DNA from: JAAFIP01 sp043718065
GTDB taxonomy: Bacteria; Pseudomonadota; Gammaproteobacteria; Burkholderiales; Burkholderiaceae_C
NCBI GenBank assembly: GCA_043718065.1
Contig: JAYSWJ010000284.1
Location: 1-19,707 of the forward strand
Reading direction: 5' to 3'
DNA: 19,707 nt
In this document: one piece after another, positions 6,430 to 14,200 of the stretch
How the letters are laid out: each line of letters begins with the position of its first letter
Numbering within the stretch: position 1 is the stretch's first letter
Translations under genes and position numbers: made by a program
The notes under the pieces: model-generated
What the model was told of the DNA's origin: nothing
The model's database searches: none
What the model saw: only the letters and a program-made list of their open reading frames with translations

Positions 6430-7683
6430 ATGACATTGCCCACAGAACTGTTGATGGCCAGCGTAGGCAGCGCCGGGGACATACACCCTTTTATTGCCGT
6501 AGGCCATGCCATGGTGCAGCGCGGTCACGCCGTGGCCATGTTCTCACACGCCCCACACCAGCAAGCTATTGAATCTGCTGGCCTAGAGTATGTGGATGCA
6601 GGCCCTACGCTTGATTATGAAGCCTGTGTCCAATCTGCACAATTGTGGCACCCGGTCAAAGGCATGGGCGTGCTGTGGCGGGCCTTGCTGGCTCCCAGCA
6701 TTGCACCGCTGTACAAAGCCCTGCAACAGCGCCAGCACAGCAACCTGCAGGTACTGGCTGGGCCGCAAATGCTGGGTGCGCGCCTTGCGCGTGACCATTT
6801 GGGCATCGCGCTGACCACGGCCTACACCGCACCCAGCATGCTGCGCAGCTGCGTGGCCCCCGCTACCATTGCACACACCTCGTGGCCGCGCGGCACCCCG
6901 CGCTGGCTTTTGCGCCACCTGTGGCAAGCGGTGGACCACTACAAACTGGAGCCTATGGCGCGCCCGTATCTAGACAGGGTGTGCGGCGAGCTGCAGATAA
7001 GCCCCGTGCAATCGCCCAGCATTTTTGGCCAGTGGATGCATGCGCCGCGTGGTATCACACTGTTCCCCGACTGGTTTGCGCCGCGCAAGGCAGACTACCC
7101 AGCCGCCTTGCAATACGGCGACTTCCCGCGCTACACGCTAGATGCGCAAGCTGCCCTGCCCGACGGGTTGCCGCAATTTTTAGCCCAAGGCAGCGCCCCC
7201 GTAGTGGTGATGCTGGGCACGGCCATGGCCCATGCGGCGGCGCAATTTGCTACCTGGCAGGCAGCGTTGCAGCGCGCCAACTTGCGCGGCATATTTCTAA
7301 GCGCCCATGCTTCGCAGTTGCCGCAGGCGCGCACAGACGGTGTTTTCTATGCAAACTACGCCCCGTTTACCACGCTGCTGCCGCACTGCAGCGCCATCGT
7401 GCACCACGGCGGTATAGGCACTTGCGCACAGGCTCTGGCAGCGGGCATTCCGCAAATTATCCAAGCCTGCGCGCACGACCAGTTTGAAAATGCACGCAAC
7501 GTCAGCGTGCTGCGCGTAGGCCAACGCCTAGCACGCGACGCCAACGTGGGCCAAGCGACCAAAGCGCTGCAGTTTTGGTGTCAAAACCCCGCGCATTCGT
7601 CAGCACTTAACCATGTGCGACAGCAATCCCAATCTGGCGGGCTAGATAAAGTTTGCGATTTGCTTGAATCCACTTGGGGATAA
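6430..7683 (+). CDS. RhlB/UGT-like glycosyltransferase (GT-B fold)
   Basis: A 417-residue glycosyltransferase of the UGT/MGT/RhlB group, which transfers sugar from a nucleotide donor to small hydrophobic acceptors (lipids, sterols, polyketides). The N-terminal domain carries the acceptor-side motif GSAGDIHPF with His19, the candidate catalytic base. The C-terminal domain carries the donor-binding signature VHHGGIGT (324-331), followed by ALAAGIPQII and the acidic/Gln pair Asp350-Gln351 that contacts the sugar in this family. No signal peptide is seen, so it is cytoplasmic or peripheral. It heads a five-gene plus-strand cluster with a P450 and two membrane hydrolases, 7 nt before the first hydrolase. 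The context favours glycosylation of a lipid-like acceptor over capsule chain elongation, but donor and acceptor are unknown. Confidence 0.85.
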   Translation: MTLPTELLMASVGSAGDIHPFIAVGHAMVQRGHAVAMFSHAPHQQAIESAGLEYVDAGPTLDYEACVQSAQLWHPVKGMGVLWRALLAPSIAPLYKALQQRQHSNLQVLAGPQMLGARLARDHLGIALTTAYTAPSMLRSCVAPATIAHTSWPRGTPRWLLRHLWQAVDHYKLEPMARPYLDRVCGELQISPVQSPSIFGQWMHAPRGITLFPDWFAPRKADYPAALQYGDFPRYTLDAQAALPDGLPQFLAQGSAPVVVMLGTAMAHAAAQFATWQAALQRANLRGIFLSAHASQLPQARTDGVFYANYAPFTTLLPHCSAIVHHGGIGTCAQALAAGIPQIIQACAHDQFENARNVSVLRVGQRLARDANVGQATKALQFWCQNPAHSSALNHVRQQSQSGGLDKVCDLLESTWG

Positions 7684-7690
7684 TGCAGCG

Positions 7691-8842
7691 ATGGTAACGA
7701 CTAGGCATGTTTTTTTTATCGACGGGTTTGACCCCAAAGGTGCGTCTAGCTTTTACCAAAAACACAGCCAAGAACTTGGCAAGTACAACCTGCTAAGCGG
7801 TACTACACATGTGCTGGAGCCGCGCAGCAGGCACAACGGCACGACATCGCGCTGGCAGTGCACCTCGCAAGCGGGCGGGCACCCTGTGGCTACCACCTTC
7901 GATTATTTAGGGTGGGACGACTGTGTGCGCAGCCTGTGGGCCAGAACGCCGCTGCAGTTAGTGCGGCAAGCCTTGCGCAGCCTGTGGGGCTTTTCTACTA
8001 CAGGTGCAGCACGTTGCCTACACGCGCTTGCACCCGCCACAGTACGCGCAGCATTGTTCCCATATGGCTTGGTGATTGCAGCTTTTTTAGCAGTGACTGC
8101 AGCTACGTTCATCACCTACGCCATTTTTAGTTATTGGGTGTTGTCGACGGTGCTTGTAGTGGCAGCCACCGCAGTTGCCGCACTGGCCAGCAGCTACGTC
8201 GCTTGGCGCGCACTACAGCGCACGCCCACCACCTGGTTTTTGCGGGTAGTAGCCTTTGCCAACTGCCTAGCCCACCGCGAAAGCGCCGCGCTAGAAGAAC
8301 GTGTGCGCAACTGGAGCCAGCAAATTAGCGCCGCTTTGTCTGCCCACCAAGCCGATGAAGTGCTGCTGGTAGGCTACAGCGCAGGCTCTAGTTTGGCTGT
8401 GCCTGTCGCAGCACAGATACTGCAGCAGGCCAGTGTGGGCGATGCAAAGCGCTTTGCGTTACTTACCTTGGGCAATTGCATACCAGTAGCAGCGGCGTTG
8501 CCCGCTGCGGTGCAGGTACGGTCTGACATAGCAGCATTAGGCAGCAGCCAGCTAAGCTGGGTGGACTACACCGCGCCTATTGATTGGGGATCATTTCCGT
8601 TAGTTGACCCAGTCACCATGCGCAAAGTAGGTGCCAATGCTACAGACAGTGCCTTGCCAGCCACCCGAAAATTCTTATCCCCGCAGTTTCATCTTCTATC
8701 GTCACACGACAAATACAGCGCCATTAAAAAAGACAAATACCAAGTACACCAGCTGTATTTAAAGTGCCCTGAGCTGTTGGGCAGGTATGATTACTTTTCT
8801 ATGCTGTATGGCAACCAAAGCCTGCAGCAACGCGTATTCTAA
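7691..8842 (+). CDS. Predicted membrane-anchored alpha/beta-hydrolase-like protein, copy A
   Basis: A 383-residue protein of no named family. It opens with a hydrophobic strand and HVFFIDGFDPKGASSFYQKH, then WDD, then a membrane hairpin (about residues 124-147 and 151-170). A serine-hydrolase nucleophile elbow follows, GYSAG, with Ser230. Candidate triad partners are Asp292 in SWVDYTAP or Asp298, and His353 in VHQLYL. All align with the paralogue at 10594 (Ser253, Asp320/326, His383). A LLTLGNCIP segment and the end motif GRYDYFSM are also shared. The start at 7691 is preferred to an in-frame TTG at 7664 that would overlap the glycosyltransferase; a GGGGA lies about 10 nt upstream. Esterase, acyltransferase or lipase activity at the inner membrane is inferred only from the fold and triad. 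Confidence 0.75.
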   Translation: MVTTRHVFFIDGFDPKGASSFYQKHSQELGKYNLLSGTTHVLEPRSRHNGTTSRWQCTSQAGGHPVATTFDYLGWDDCVRSLWARTPLQLVRQALRSLWGFSTTGAARCLHALAPATVRAALFPYGLVIAAFLAVTAATFITYAIFSYWVLSTVLVVAATAVAALASSYVAWRALQRTPTTWFLRVVAFANCLAHRESAALEERVRNWSQQISAALSAHQADEVLLVGYSAGSSLAVPVAAQILQQASVGDAKRFALLTLGNCIPVAAALPAAVQVRSDIAALGSSQLSWVDYTAPIDWGSFPLVDPVTMRKVGANATDSALPATRKFLSPQFHLLSSHDKYSAIKKDKYQVHQLYLKCPELLGRYDYFSMLYGNQSLQQRVF

Positions 8843-8853
8843 AATCACTCTTA

Positions 8854-10248
8854 ATGTCCGCCTTTTGCCCCGTATACCCCAAGCCACGCAAGTCTAAAAC
8901 GCCCGTGTGGAAGGCTTTTTTTAGCGCCCGCCATTCGTGGCTAGACGCCTTGTACGAGCGCAGCTACGCCATGCATATGGGCCAGGTGTCGCTCATCAAT
9001 TCAACGCTGTTTATGGTGAACGAGCCAGCGTGTGTTAACCGCGTTTTGTCAGACCAAGTAGACAACTACCCTAAGCATGCGCTGATGGGCGAGGCCCTAA
9101 AACCGCTGCTAGGTGAGAGTATTTTTACCACTAACGGCGCGCAATGGCAGCGCCAGCGCAAGATGATGAACCCATCGTTTGCCCAAGCGCGCATACAAGT
9201 AGCCTTTGACCACATGCAGCGCGCCACCGACGCCATGCTGCAACGCATAGCATCGTGGGACATGGCCACGCACCACGACATACAAGAAGAAATGACGCTT
9301 GTAACCGCCGACGTTATTTTCAGAACCATTTTTTGTATGGGCATTAACACCCAGCAAGCCAAACCGATTTTTGCTGCCTTTACCGAATACCAAGCTTTAT
9401 CGCCCCGCCTCACCCTGCCCTTGGTCTACGGCCTAAAGTGGTTGGTGCCCTTTTGGCTACGCAGGCGCAGCAACCGTGCCGCGCAAGATATTCGCCAACA
9501 CCTTGCCGCCATGATCGCCCCCCGATTTGATGCGCGCGCAGCTACAGCCAGCTCGCCCGCAAGTGACATTTTGGGGTCGCTACTGCAAGCGACTGATCCT
9601 GATACTGGCGCACACTTTACCCGCGATGAACTGCTAAACCAAGTGGCCATGCTGTTTTTAGCAGGGCACGAAACATCAGCCAGCGCATTGTCATGGGCGC
9701 TGCATTTGCTGGCGCACAGCCCAGACATTCAAGAACGCATGCACCTTGAAGTGCAGCGCGTGGCTGGTGCAGCACCACTGCAGGCGCACCAGCTTAAAGA
9801 CCTAGAGCTGACCTGGAATGTTTTTAAAGAAAGCTTGCGGCTTTTCCCGCCAGTGGGGTTTTTTGCCCGCGAGGTTGCAGAGGGCGACACCATGCGCGAC
9901 AAGATATTAAAAAAAGGCGACTCGGTTGTAATATCGCCGTGGCTCATCCACCGGCACCGCACCCTGTGGGACCGCCCAGACGAGTTTGACCCCGACAGGT
10001 TTACCACTACCGCAGGCCGCGCCTCTGCACGCGACGCGTACCTGCCTTTTAGCTCGGGCCCGCGTGTGTGCATTGGTGTAGCGTTTGCACACCAAGAGGC
10101 CGCGCTAATACTGGCCAGCTTGGTACGCACTTACCAGTTCACACCCATGCCCAACCATACGCCCCAGCCCATTGGCAGGCTGACCATACGCTCTGCTAAC
10201 GGCATTTATATTCAACTTACGCCTCGCACGCGCGCCGCCTTGCCATGA
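8854..10248 (+). CDS. Cytochrome P450
   Basis: A heme monooxygenase of 464 residues with every core P450 motif: C-helix WxxxR (Trp98-Arg102), I-helix oxygen-activation motif AGHETS (270-275), ExxR as Glu326-Ser-Leu-Arg329, the DPDRF block (379-383) and the heme-thiolate loop PFSSGPRVCIG with Cys406. There is no N-terminal membrane helix and no fused reductase, so it should be a soluble enzyme needing separate redox partners; none is encoded nearby. The sequence has the general look of bacterial P450s acting on fatty acids or terpenoids, but the substrate cannot be read out. It starts 11 nt after hydrolase A and its stop overlaps the next gene by ATGA, so it is surely co-transcribed with both. 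Confidence 0.95.
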   Translation: MSAFCPVYPKPRKSKTPVWKAFFSARHSWLDALYERSYAMHMGQVSLINSTLFMVNEPACVNRVLSDQVDNYPKHALMGEALKPLLGESIFTTNGAQWQRQRKMMNPSFAQARIQVAFDHMQRATDAMLQRIASWDMATHHDIQEEMTLVTADVIFRTIFCMGINTQQAKPIFAAFTEYQALSPRLTLPLVYGLKWLVPFWLRRRSNRAAQDIRQHLAAMIAPRFDARAATASSPASDILGSLLQATDPDTGAHFTRDELLNQVAMLFLAGHETSASALSWALHLLAHSPDIQERMHLEVQRVAGAAPLQAHQLKDLELTWNVFKESLRLFPPVGFFAREVAEGDTMRDKILKKGDSVVISPWLIHRHRTLWDRPDEFDPDRFTTTAGRASARDAYLPFSSGPRVCIGVAFAHQEAALILASLVRTYQFTPMPNHTPQPIGRLTIRSANGIYIQLTPRTRAALP

Positions 10249-10589
10249 AAGAACGCCTGATTGGTTTTTTATTGATGACCTTTATTGTGCCGCTGGCGGT
10301 GCTGGGCTATGTAATTTTGGTGTGGGTTGGCTTCTTGGGCAAAAACAAGCGCGCCCGCGCAGGCGTGCGCGCGCTAGACCACTTTGTCAACGCTACGGTT
10401 TTTAACGGCTATGCGTGGGAGTCTGTGTCGTCCCACGCGTGGCGCGAGCGTCACCGCTGGTGGGCACGGTGGGTGATTCGCATCACAGATTTATTGCAAA
10501 AAAACCATTGCCAGCGCGCTAATAAACGTGAGCAAGTCATTGTGGATTTAGCTCTATCCAAGGGGCTGGATAAAAAGACTATTTTTTAA
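10245..10589 (+). CDS. Small single-pass membrane protein with SSxAWR/HC motif, function unknown
   Basis: This 114-residue protein starts within the P450 stop (ATGA overlap). Residues about 5-32 form one strong transmembrane segment (LIGFLLMTFIVPLAVLGYVI and on), followed by a basic stretch (KNKRARAG) that should keep the C-terminal part in the cytoplasm. The soluble part has a distinctive pattern: ALDHFVNA, ESVSSHAWRERHRWWARW, then ITDLLQKNHCQRA. I recall a similar spacing of NA, ETLSSRA, W and HC in small uncharacterised phage proteins; this is memory, not a search. It ends 4 nt before hydrolase B. A role as membrane adaptor for the P450 or the hydrolases is a guess from position only. Confidence 0.7.
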   Translation: MKERLIGFLLMTFIVPLAVLGYVILVWVGFLGKNKRARAGVRALDHFVNATVFNGYAWESVSSHAWRERHRWWARWVIRITDLLQKNHCQRANKREQVIVDLALSKGLDKKTIF

Positions 10590-10593
10590 AAAT

Positions 10594-11880
10594 ATGTCTA
10601 AGCCTGTTCATCGCCGCTGTGTCATCTATTTTGCAGGCTTTGACCCCAATGGGTCGTCGCACTACCACCGCAAATACAAATCACAAGCCGCACTGCAAAG
10701 CGCAGTGTCTGGCTACAGCCTAGGGGTAGGCGATAGGCAAAAACTAGGCCTACACTTATCTGCTTGGTCGGTTAAGTTCGATGCAGCACCCTTGCCTGCA
10801 CAAGAGACCACAGAGTCAACCCATACAGACTATTTATTCGCTCAGTGGGACGACATTGTGCGCGCGCATTGGGCGCGCATGGGCACGCTGGGCGAGAAGT
10901 GGCGCTGGCTTAAAACTTTTCTTGTCACCCAATTATTTTTTATTCGCGACGGCGCTGTACTGCGCATGCTGCGCTTGGCATGGCCGCCTGTAGTGGCCTT
11001 GGTTGCGCCGCTGTTGCTGCTACTGGCGGTACTGGTTGCAGGGCTGGCTACGCCTGCAGTCAGCTGGTGGGCTTTTGCGGCATGGGGTGTTACGCAGGCT
11101 GCATCGTTGTGGCAAAAAGTAGCGCTGACGATTACGACATTTTTATTAATTAGCGGATTGCTGCTGTGGCTGGTGCGCAGTCTAGAGCGCAAATTTCATA
11201 TGCTGTGGCTGATGCGCAGCTACCTATTTACCTACCAACAAGCGCATGGGCTGGTGCCTGGGCTGGATGCGCGATTGCAAGAGCTGGGCAGCGTTATTCG
11301 CCGCAATGTGGACGATGGACAGTATGACGAGGTGCTGGTTGTAGGCCACAGCTCGGGGGCTATTATGGCCACTGCAGCACTGGCTTATGCGCTAAATGGC
11401 CCGACTGATCCGCAGGCGAAACCGCGCCACACTGCGTTAGGTGTTGTGACACTGGGGCAATGCATTCCAATGCTGAGCAGCGTGTCTACGGCTAATGCAT
11501 TTCGCGCGCAGTTAAAGCAAATAGCACAGTCCCATAACATCACTTGGGTAGACTTTTGCGCTCCTAGCGATGGTTGCTGCTTTGCGTTTGTTGACCCTAC
11601 TGCACCATCGGGCGCTGCAGGTGCTGCGGACGGTGCGAGCGGTGCATACAGCAGCCGGCCTAAGTTGCTGTCGCCACGCCTGCCCACATTATTTTCCGCA
11701 CCAGATTATCAGCAGCTGTGCCGCCATCGGTTTGATTTGCATTTTCAGTACATCCACGCTGGCAAGTTGCGTGGCGACTATGATTATTTTGCAATCACGG
11801 CAGGGCCTTTGGATTTGCACAGCCGCTATGCATCAGCACACAGTGTGACTGACTATAAAAAGTTTCGCCTCTTTAGCTGA
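10594..11880 (+). CDS. Predicted membrane-anchored alpha/beta-hydrolase-like protein, copy B
   Basis: This 428-residue protein is a paralogue of the one at 7691. Shared blocks in the same order: FAGFDPNGSSHYHRKY near the N-terminus, QWDDIVRAHWAR, two membrane segments (about 126-150 and 176-197), VLVVGHSSG with nucleophile Ser253, VVTLGQCIP, TWVDFCAPSD (Asp320, Asp326), KLLSP, LHFQYIH (His383) and GDYDYFAI. The two copies have diverged strongly between these blocks. The membrane hairpin sits before the nucleophile elbow, which would tether the catalytic domain to the inner membrane. No good Shine-Dalgarno precedes the ATG; coupling to the upstream gene 4 nt away is likely. It is the last gene of the cluster and converges on the kpsC-type fusion gene. 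Substrate unknown. Confidence 0.75.
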   Translation: MSKPVHRRCVIYFAGFDPNGSSHYHRKYKSQAALQSAVSGYSLGVGDRQKLGLHLSAWSVKFDAAPLPAQETTESTHTDYLFAQWDDIVRAHWARMGTLGEKWRWLKTFLVTQLFFIRDGAVLRMLRLAWPPVVALVAPLLLLLAVLVAGLATPAVSWWAFAAWGVTQAASLWQKVALTITTFLLISGLLLWLVRSLERKFHMLWLMRSYLFTYQQAHGLVPGLDARLQELGSVIRRNVDDGQYDEVLVVGHSSGAIMATAALAYALNGPTDPQAKPRHTALGVVTLGQCIPMLSSVSTANAFRAQLKQIAQSHNITWVDFCAPSDGCCFAFVDPTAPSGAAGAADGASGAYSSRPKLLSPRLPTLFSAPDYQQLCRHRFDLHFQYIHAGKLRGDYDYFAITAGPLDLHSRYASAHSVTDYKKFRLFS

Positions 11881-11899
11881 TCTGAAACTAAAGCAACAG

Positions 11900-14173
11900 T
11901 CAAAACCGGCCCTGCCATTGGGCCCATTTTGCCAATAGGCGCTGCTTTGCAGTAGGCTGCGGGCTTACCGGCTTGTCCACAGTGCTAACACGCTGCGCAG
12001 CCAGCAGGCGCATCACATGCTCTGGCGATGTAACCATGCCTGCTGTGGGGTCCCAATACACAGGGTAGTCCGCCAGCGTTGCAGCTACCAGCTGATCCAC
12101 GCTTAGTTGTCGTGTGCGACGGCTAGCTACAGCTGGCGGTAAATCTACAGCATCGCACAGCCCCCAGCCCGCATAAAAGGGGCTGCCATACACCACTACT
12201 TTTACGCCGCGCAACATGGCCTCAAACCCCATCAGCGAGGTAATGACGTGTACCTCGTCCACTACGCTGAGCAAATGGGCTGTGTCAGCATGCGTTAGCA
12301 CTTCATCTGCCCACTGCAGCGCATCGTGGCTGGCCGTTTGCCCTGCGCGCAGGCCTGCCATCACATCGGGGTGAGGTTTGTACACCACGTAGGCATGGGG
12401 GCATCGCTGGCGCACCGCTTTGAGTAGCTGCAAGTTGGTGCGTACTGCATGTGTGCCCAGCCGTATTGATGCATCGGTTTCTACCTGGCCTGCCACCAAA
12501 ATAATCTTTTTGCTACCGCTAGGGCGTTGCCACTGCGGTGCAGACAAGTTGTATTTAGTCAGGCCTAGTGCCACCAGTTGCACACGCAACGCTGCTGCGC
12601 GTGTGATGTCGGCTGGGCTGAACCGCTTGGTTTGCAGTAAATGCTCTAAGTCGCTAGGCCGGGTAGCGTCAAAGTAAATACCGCGCGTGTCAAACACCCA
12701 AGACAGCGGCGCTACCAAATCAGCCCCTAGGCCTACTGATCGGATAAAACCGTCTTCTACGCGCACGGTAGCGCCCTGCTGCGCTGGCGAGGGTGCATTT
12801 GCATTTGGCGCGCCCCAGACAAATCTAGCCACATTAGGCGCAACACCCATGCCCTGCAAATAGCGCCGCAAAATTTTCTTTTTGCGCGCAGAAAACCCTT
12901 GTGCATTTAGCGAAGATGTTTGCTGATTCGCTTGTAGATGTAGTAAATTATCAAGGCGCTGCGTGGTATCGCATTGCACCGCATTATCTAGCGATGCTAG
13001 CAACGCGTCCACCTGCACAAAATGCTCAGCCCAATTGGGTAACTGCAACCCCTGCATCTTTTGGCACTGCGCTTCGCGCGCCGTGCTACCCACCTTGGCA
13101 TAGTCCGCCACCGCAGTGCACCACGCAGGCACATCGGTAGCAGGCAAATACAAGGGTACATCGGCTGCAAACTCTCGGTACACCACCAAATCACTGGCAA
13201 TCACTGGTGTACCCATATGCAAAGCCTCAGCCATAGGCATGCCAAAGCCCTCGGCAAAGCTGGGGAACAGCAGTGCCTGGGCACCGCGCAGCCAGTGCAG
13301 CAAGGCAGCGTCATTACAGCGCTGTACCCAGTGCACCCGCCCGCCAAAAGCTGCTGTATCGCGCAACTGCGCTTCTATCTGCGCGCAGTCCCACCCGGCC
13401 TGGCCTATCACCACTAAATGTGGCGCATCGTTGGGCCTATCTTTTACCAAATTACGCCATACATCTAGCAGCAAAGCATGGTTTTTTCTTGGCTCAATCG
13501 TACCTAGCACTACAAAGTAAGGCTTGCCATGCAGGTTAATTGACAGGCCAGTGTTTGCATTATTTGGGGGCGCTGCATCACGCAAGGCCAGCTGCGCTGG
13601 TGGCGCCAGCTTTGCCACACAGCTGGGCGGCATCATGCGCCCTGCACTGTGCGCATATGCTTGCATTTGCTCTAGCGTGTACTGCGAATTAGCCACCACT
13701 GCCGCGCCCTGCAGCATGCGGTGTATGCGCACCCGGTGCCGCGCCGCCTCGCCTGCGCGGCAAAACTGCGGGTGCGTTAGCGGAATCAAATCATGCACAA
13801 AAAATACAGGGCGCAGGTGGTGCCATGCCAGGTTGCGCCACAGCGAAGGCAGCTCAACATCGTTATGCCCCGTATGCAAAAACACTGCACCATGCGCGTT
13901 ACCAGTGCCTATGGCCGACAGCACGCCGCGTGCAATCAACACTTTAAGTTGCTTATGCTCCGCGTAGTCCCAGCGCAGCAAAGCGTGGATCACCTGCCCA
14001 GATATTGCAGTGCTAAACAAGCCACTGCGGCCGCGCCAGCGCAGCATAGTGCGGGCCGCTGGTGCGTAATGCTGCAAATATTCTAGGCTAACGCGGTCTA
14101 CGCCCGTAGGGTGTCGCTGGTCAAAATAGCGCCCTAGCAGGCGTGTAATATCAACAACGACTGGCTTAGACAC
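11900..14173 (-). CDS. GT4 glycosyltransferase fused to a KpsC C-terminal-type Kdo transferase module
   Basis: A 757-residue two-domain protein. Residues about 1-400 are a GT4-type glycosyltransferase: VDITRLLGR and PTGVDRVSLEYL at the start, VFFVHDLIPL, GTIEPRKNH, and EGFGMPMAE with the Glu308/Glu316 E-x7-E pair. Residues about 430-757 match the C-terminal half of E. coli KpsC: EDGFIRSVGLGADL (473 on), GIYFDATRPSDLE, LTKYNL, GQVETDASI (562-570), YKPHPDV (598-604), TSLMGFEAMLRG and PFYAGWG. In KpsC this half is, to my knowledge, the beta-2,7-Kdo transferase, whereas the missing N-terminal half is the beta-2,4 enzyme. The start is GTG at 14173, directly after an in-frame TAA and 27 nt after kpsS; the family begins at this point. 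It likely builds the capsule's Kdo linker and first non-Kdo residue. Confidence 0.88.
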   Translation of the reverse strand: MSKPVVVDITRLLGRYFDQRHPTGVDRVSLEYLQHYAPAARTMLRWRGRSGLFSTAISGQVIHALLRWDYAEHKQLKVLIARGVLSAIGTGNAHGAVFLHTGHNDVELPSLWRNLAWHHLRPVFFVHDLIPLTHPQFCRAGEAARHRVRIHRMLQGAAVVANSQYTLEQMQAYAHSAGRMMPPSCVAKLAPPAQLALRDAAPPNNANTGLSINLHGKPYFVVLGTIEPRKNHALLLDVWRNLVKDRPNDAPHLVVIGQAGWDCAQIEAQLRDTAAFGGRVHWVQRCNDAALLHWLRGAQALLFPSFAEGFGMPMAEALHMGTPVIASDLVVYREFAADVPLYLPATDVPAWCTAVADYAKVGSTAREAQCQKMQGLQLPNWAEHFVQVDALLASLDNAVQCDTTQRLDNLLHLQANQQTSSLNAQGFSARKKKILRRYLQGMGVAPNVARFVWGAPNANAPSPAQQGATVRVEDGFIRSVGLGADLVAPLSWVFDTRGIYFDATRPSDLEHLLQTKRFSPADITRAAALRVQLVALGLTKYNLSAPQWQRPSGSKKIILVAGQVETDASIRLGTHAVRTNLQLLKAVRQRCPHAYVVYKPHPDVMAGLRAGQTASHDALQWADEVLTHADTAHLLSVVDEVHVITSLMGFEAMLRGVKVVVYGSPFYAGWGLCDAVDLPPAVASRRTRQLSVDQLVAATLADYPVYWDPTAGMVTSPEHVMRLLAAQRVSTVDKPVSPQPTAKQRLLAKWAQWQGRF

Positions 14174-14200
14174 TTAACTTGATCACTTGGCTTAGTTAGT

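Noticed and set aside
6882..7487. 201-codon open frame in another frame of the glycosyltransferase gene
   Set aside because: It overlaps the HHGGIGT-bearing reading frame completely, and its Ala/Arg/Pro-rich translation looks like a frame shadow.
10594..11880. Hydrolase B as a second capsule export or PCP protein because of its two membrane helices
   Set aside because: The GHSSG elbow, the late Asp and His and the alignment with hydrolase A fit an alpha/beta hydrolase. There is no coiled-coil periplasmic region or Pro-rich motif of PCP proteins.
11871..11893. Inverted repeat CTTTAG/CTAAAG between the convergent hydrolase B and KpsC-fusion genes as a terminator
   Set aside because: The stem is only 6 bp and AT-rich, its left arm lies at the end of the coding sequence, and no T-run follows on either strand.
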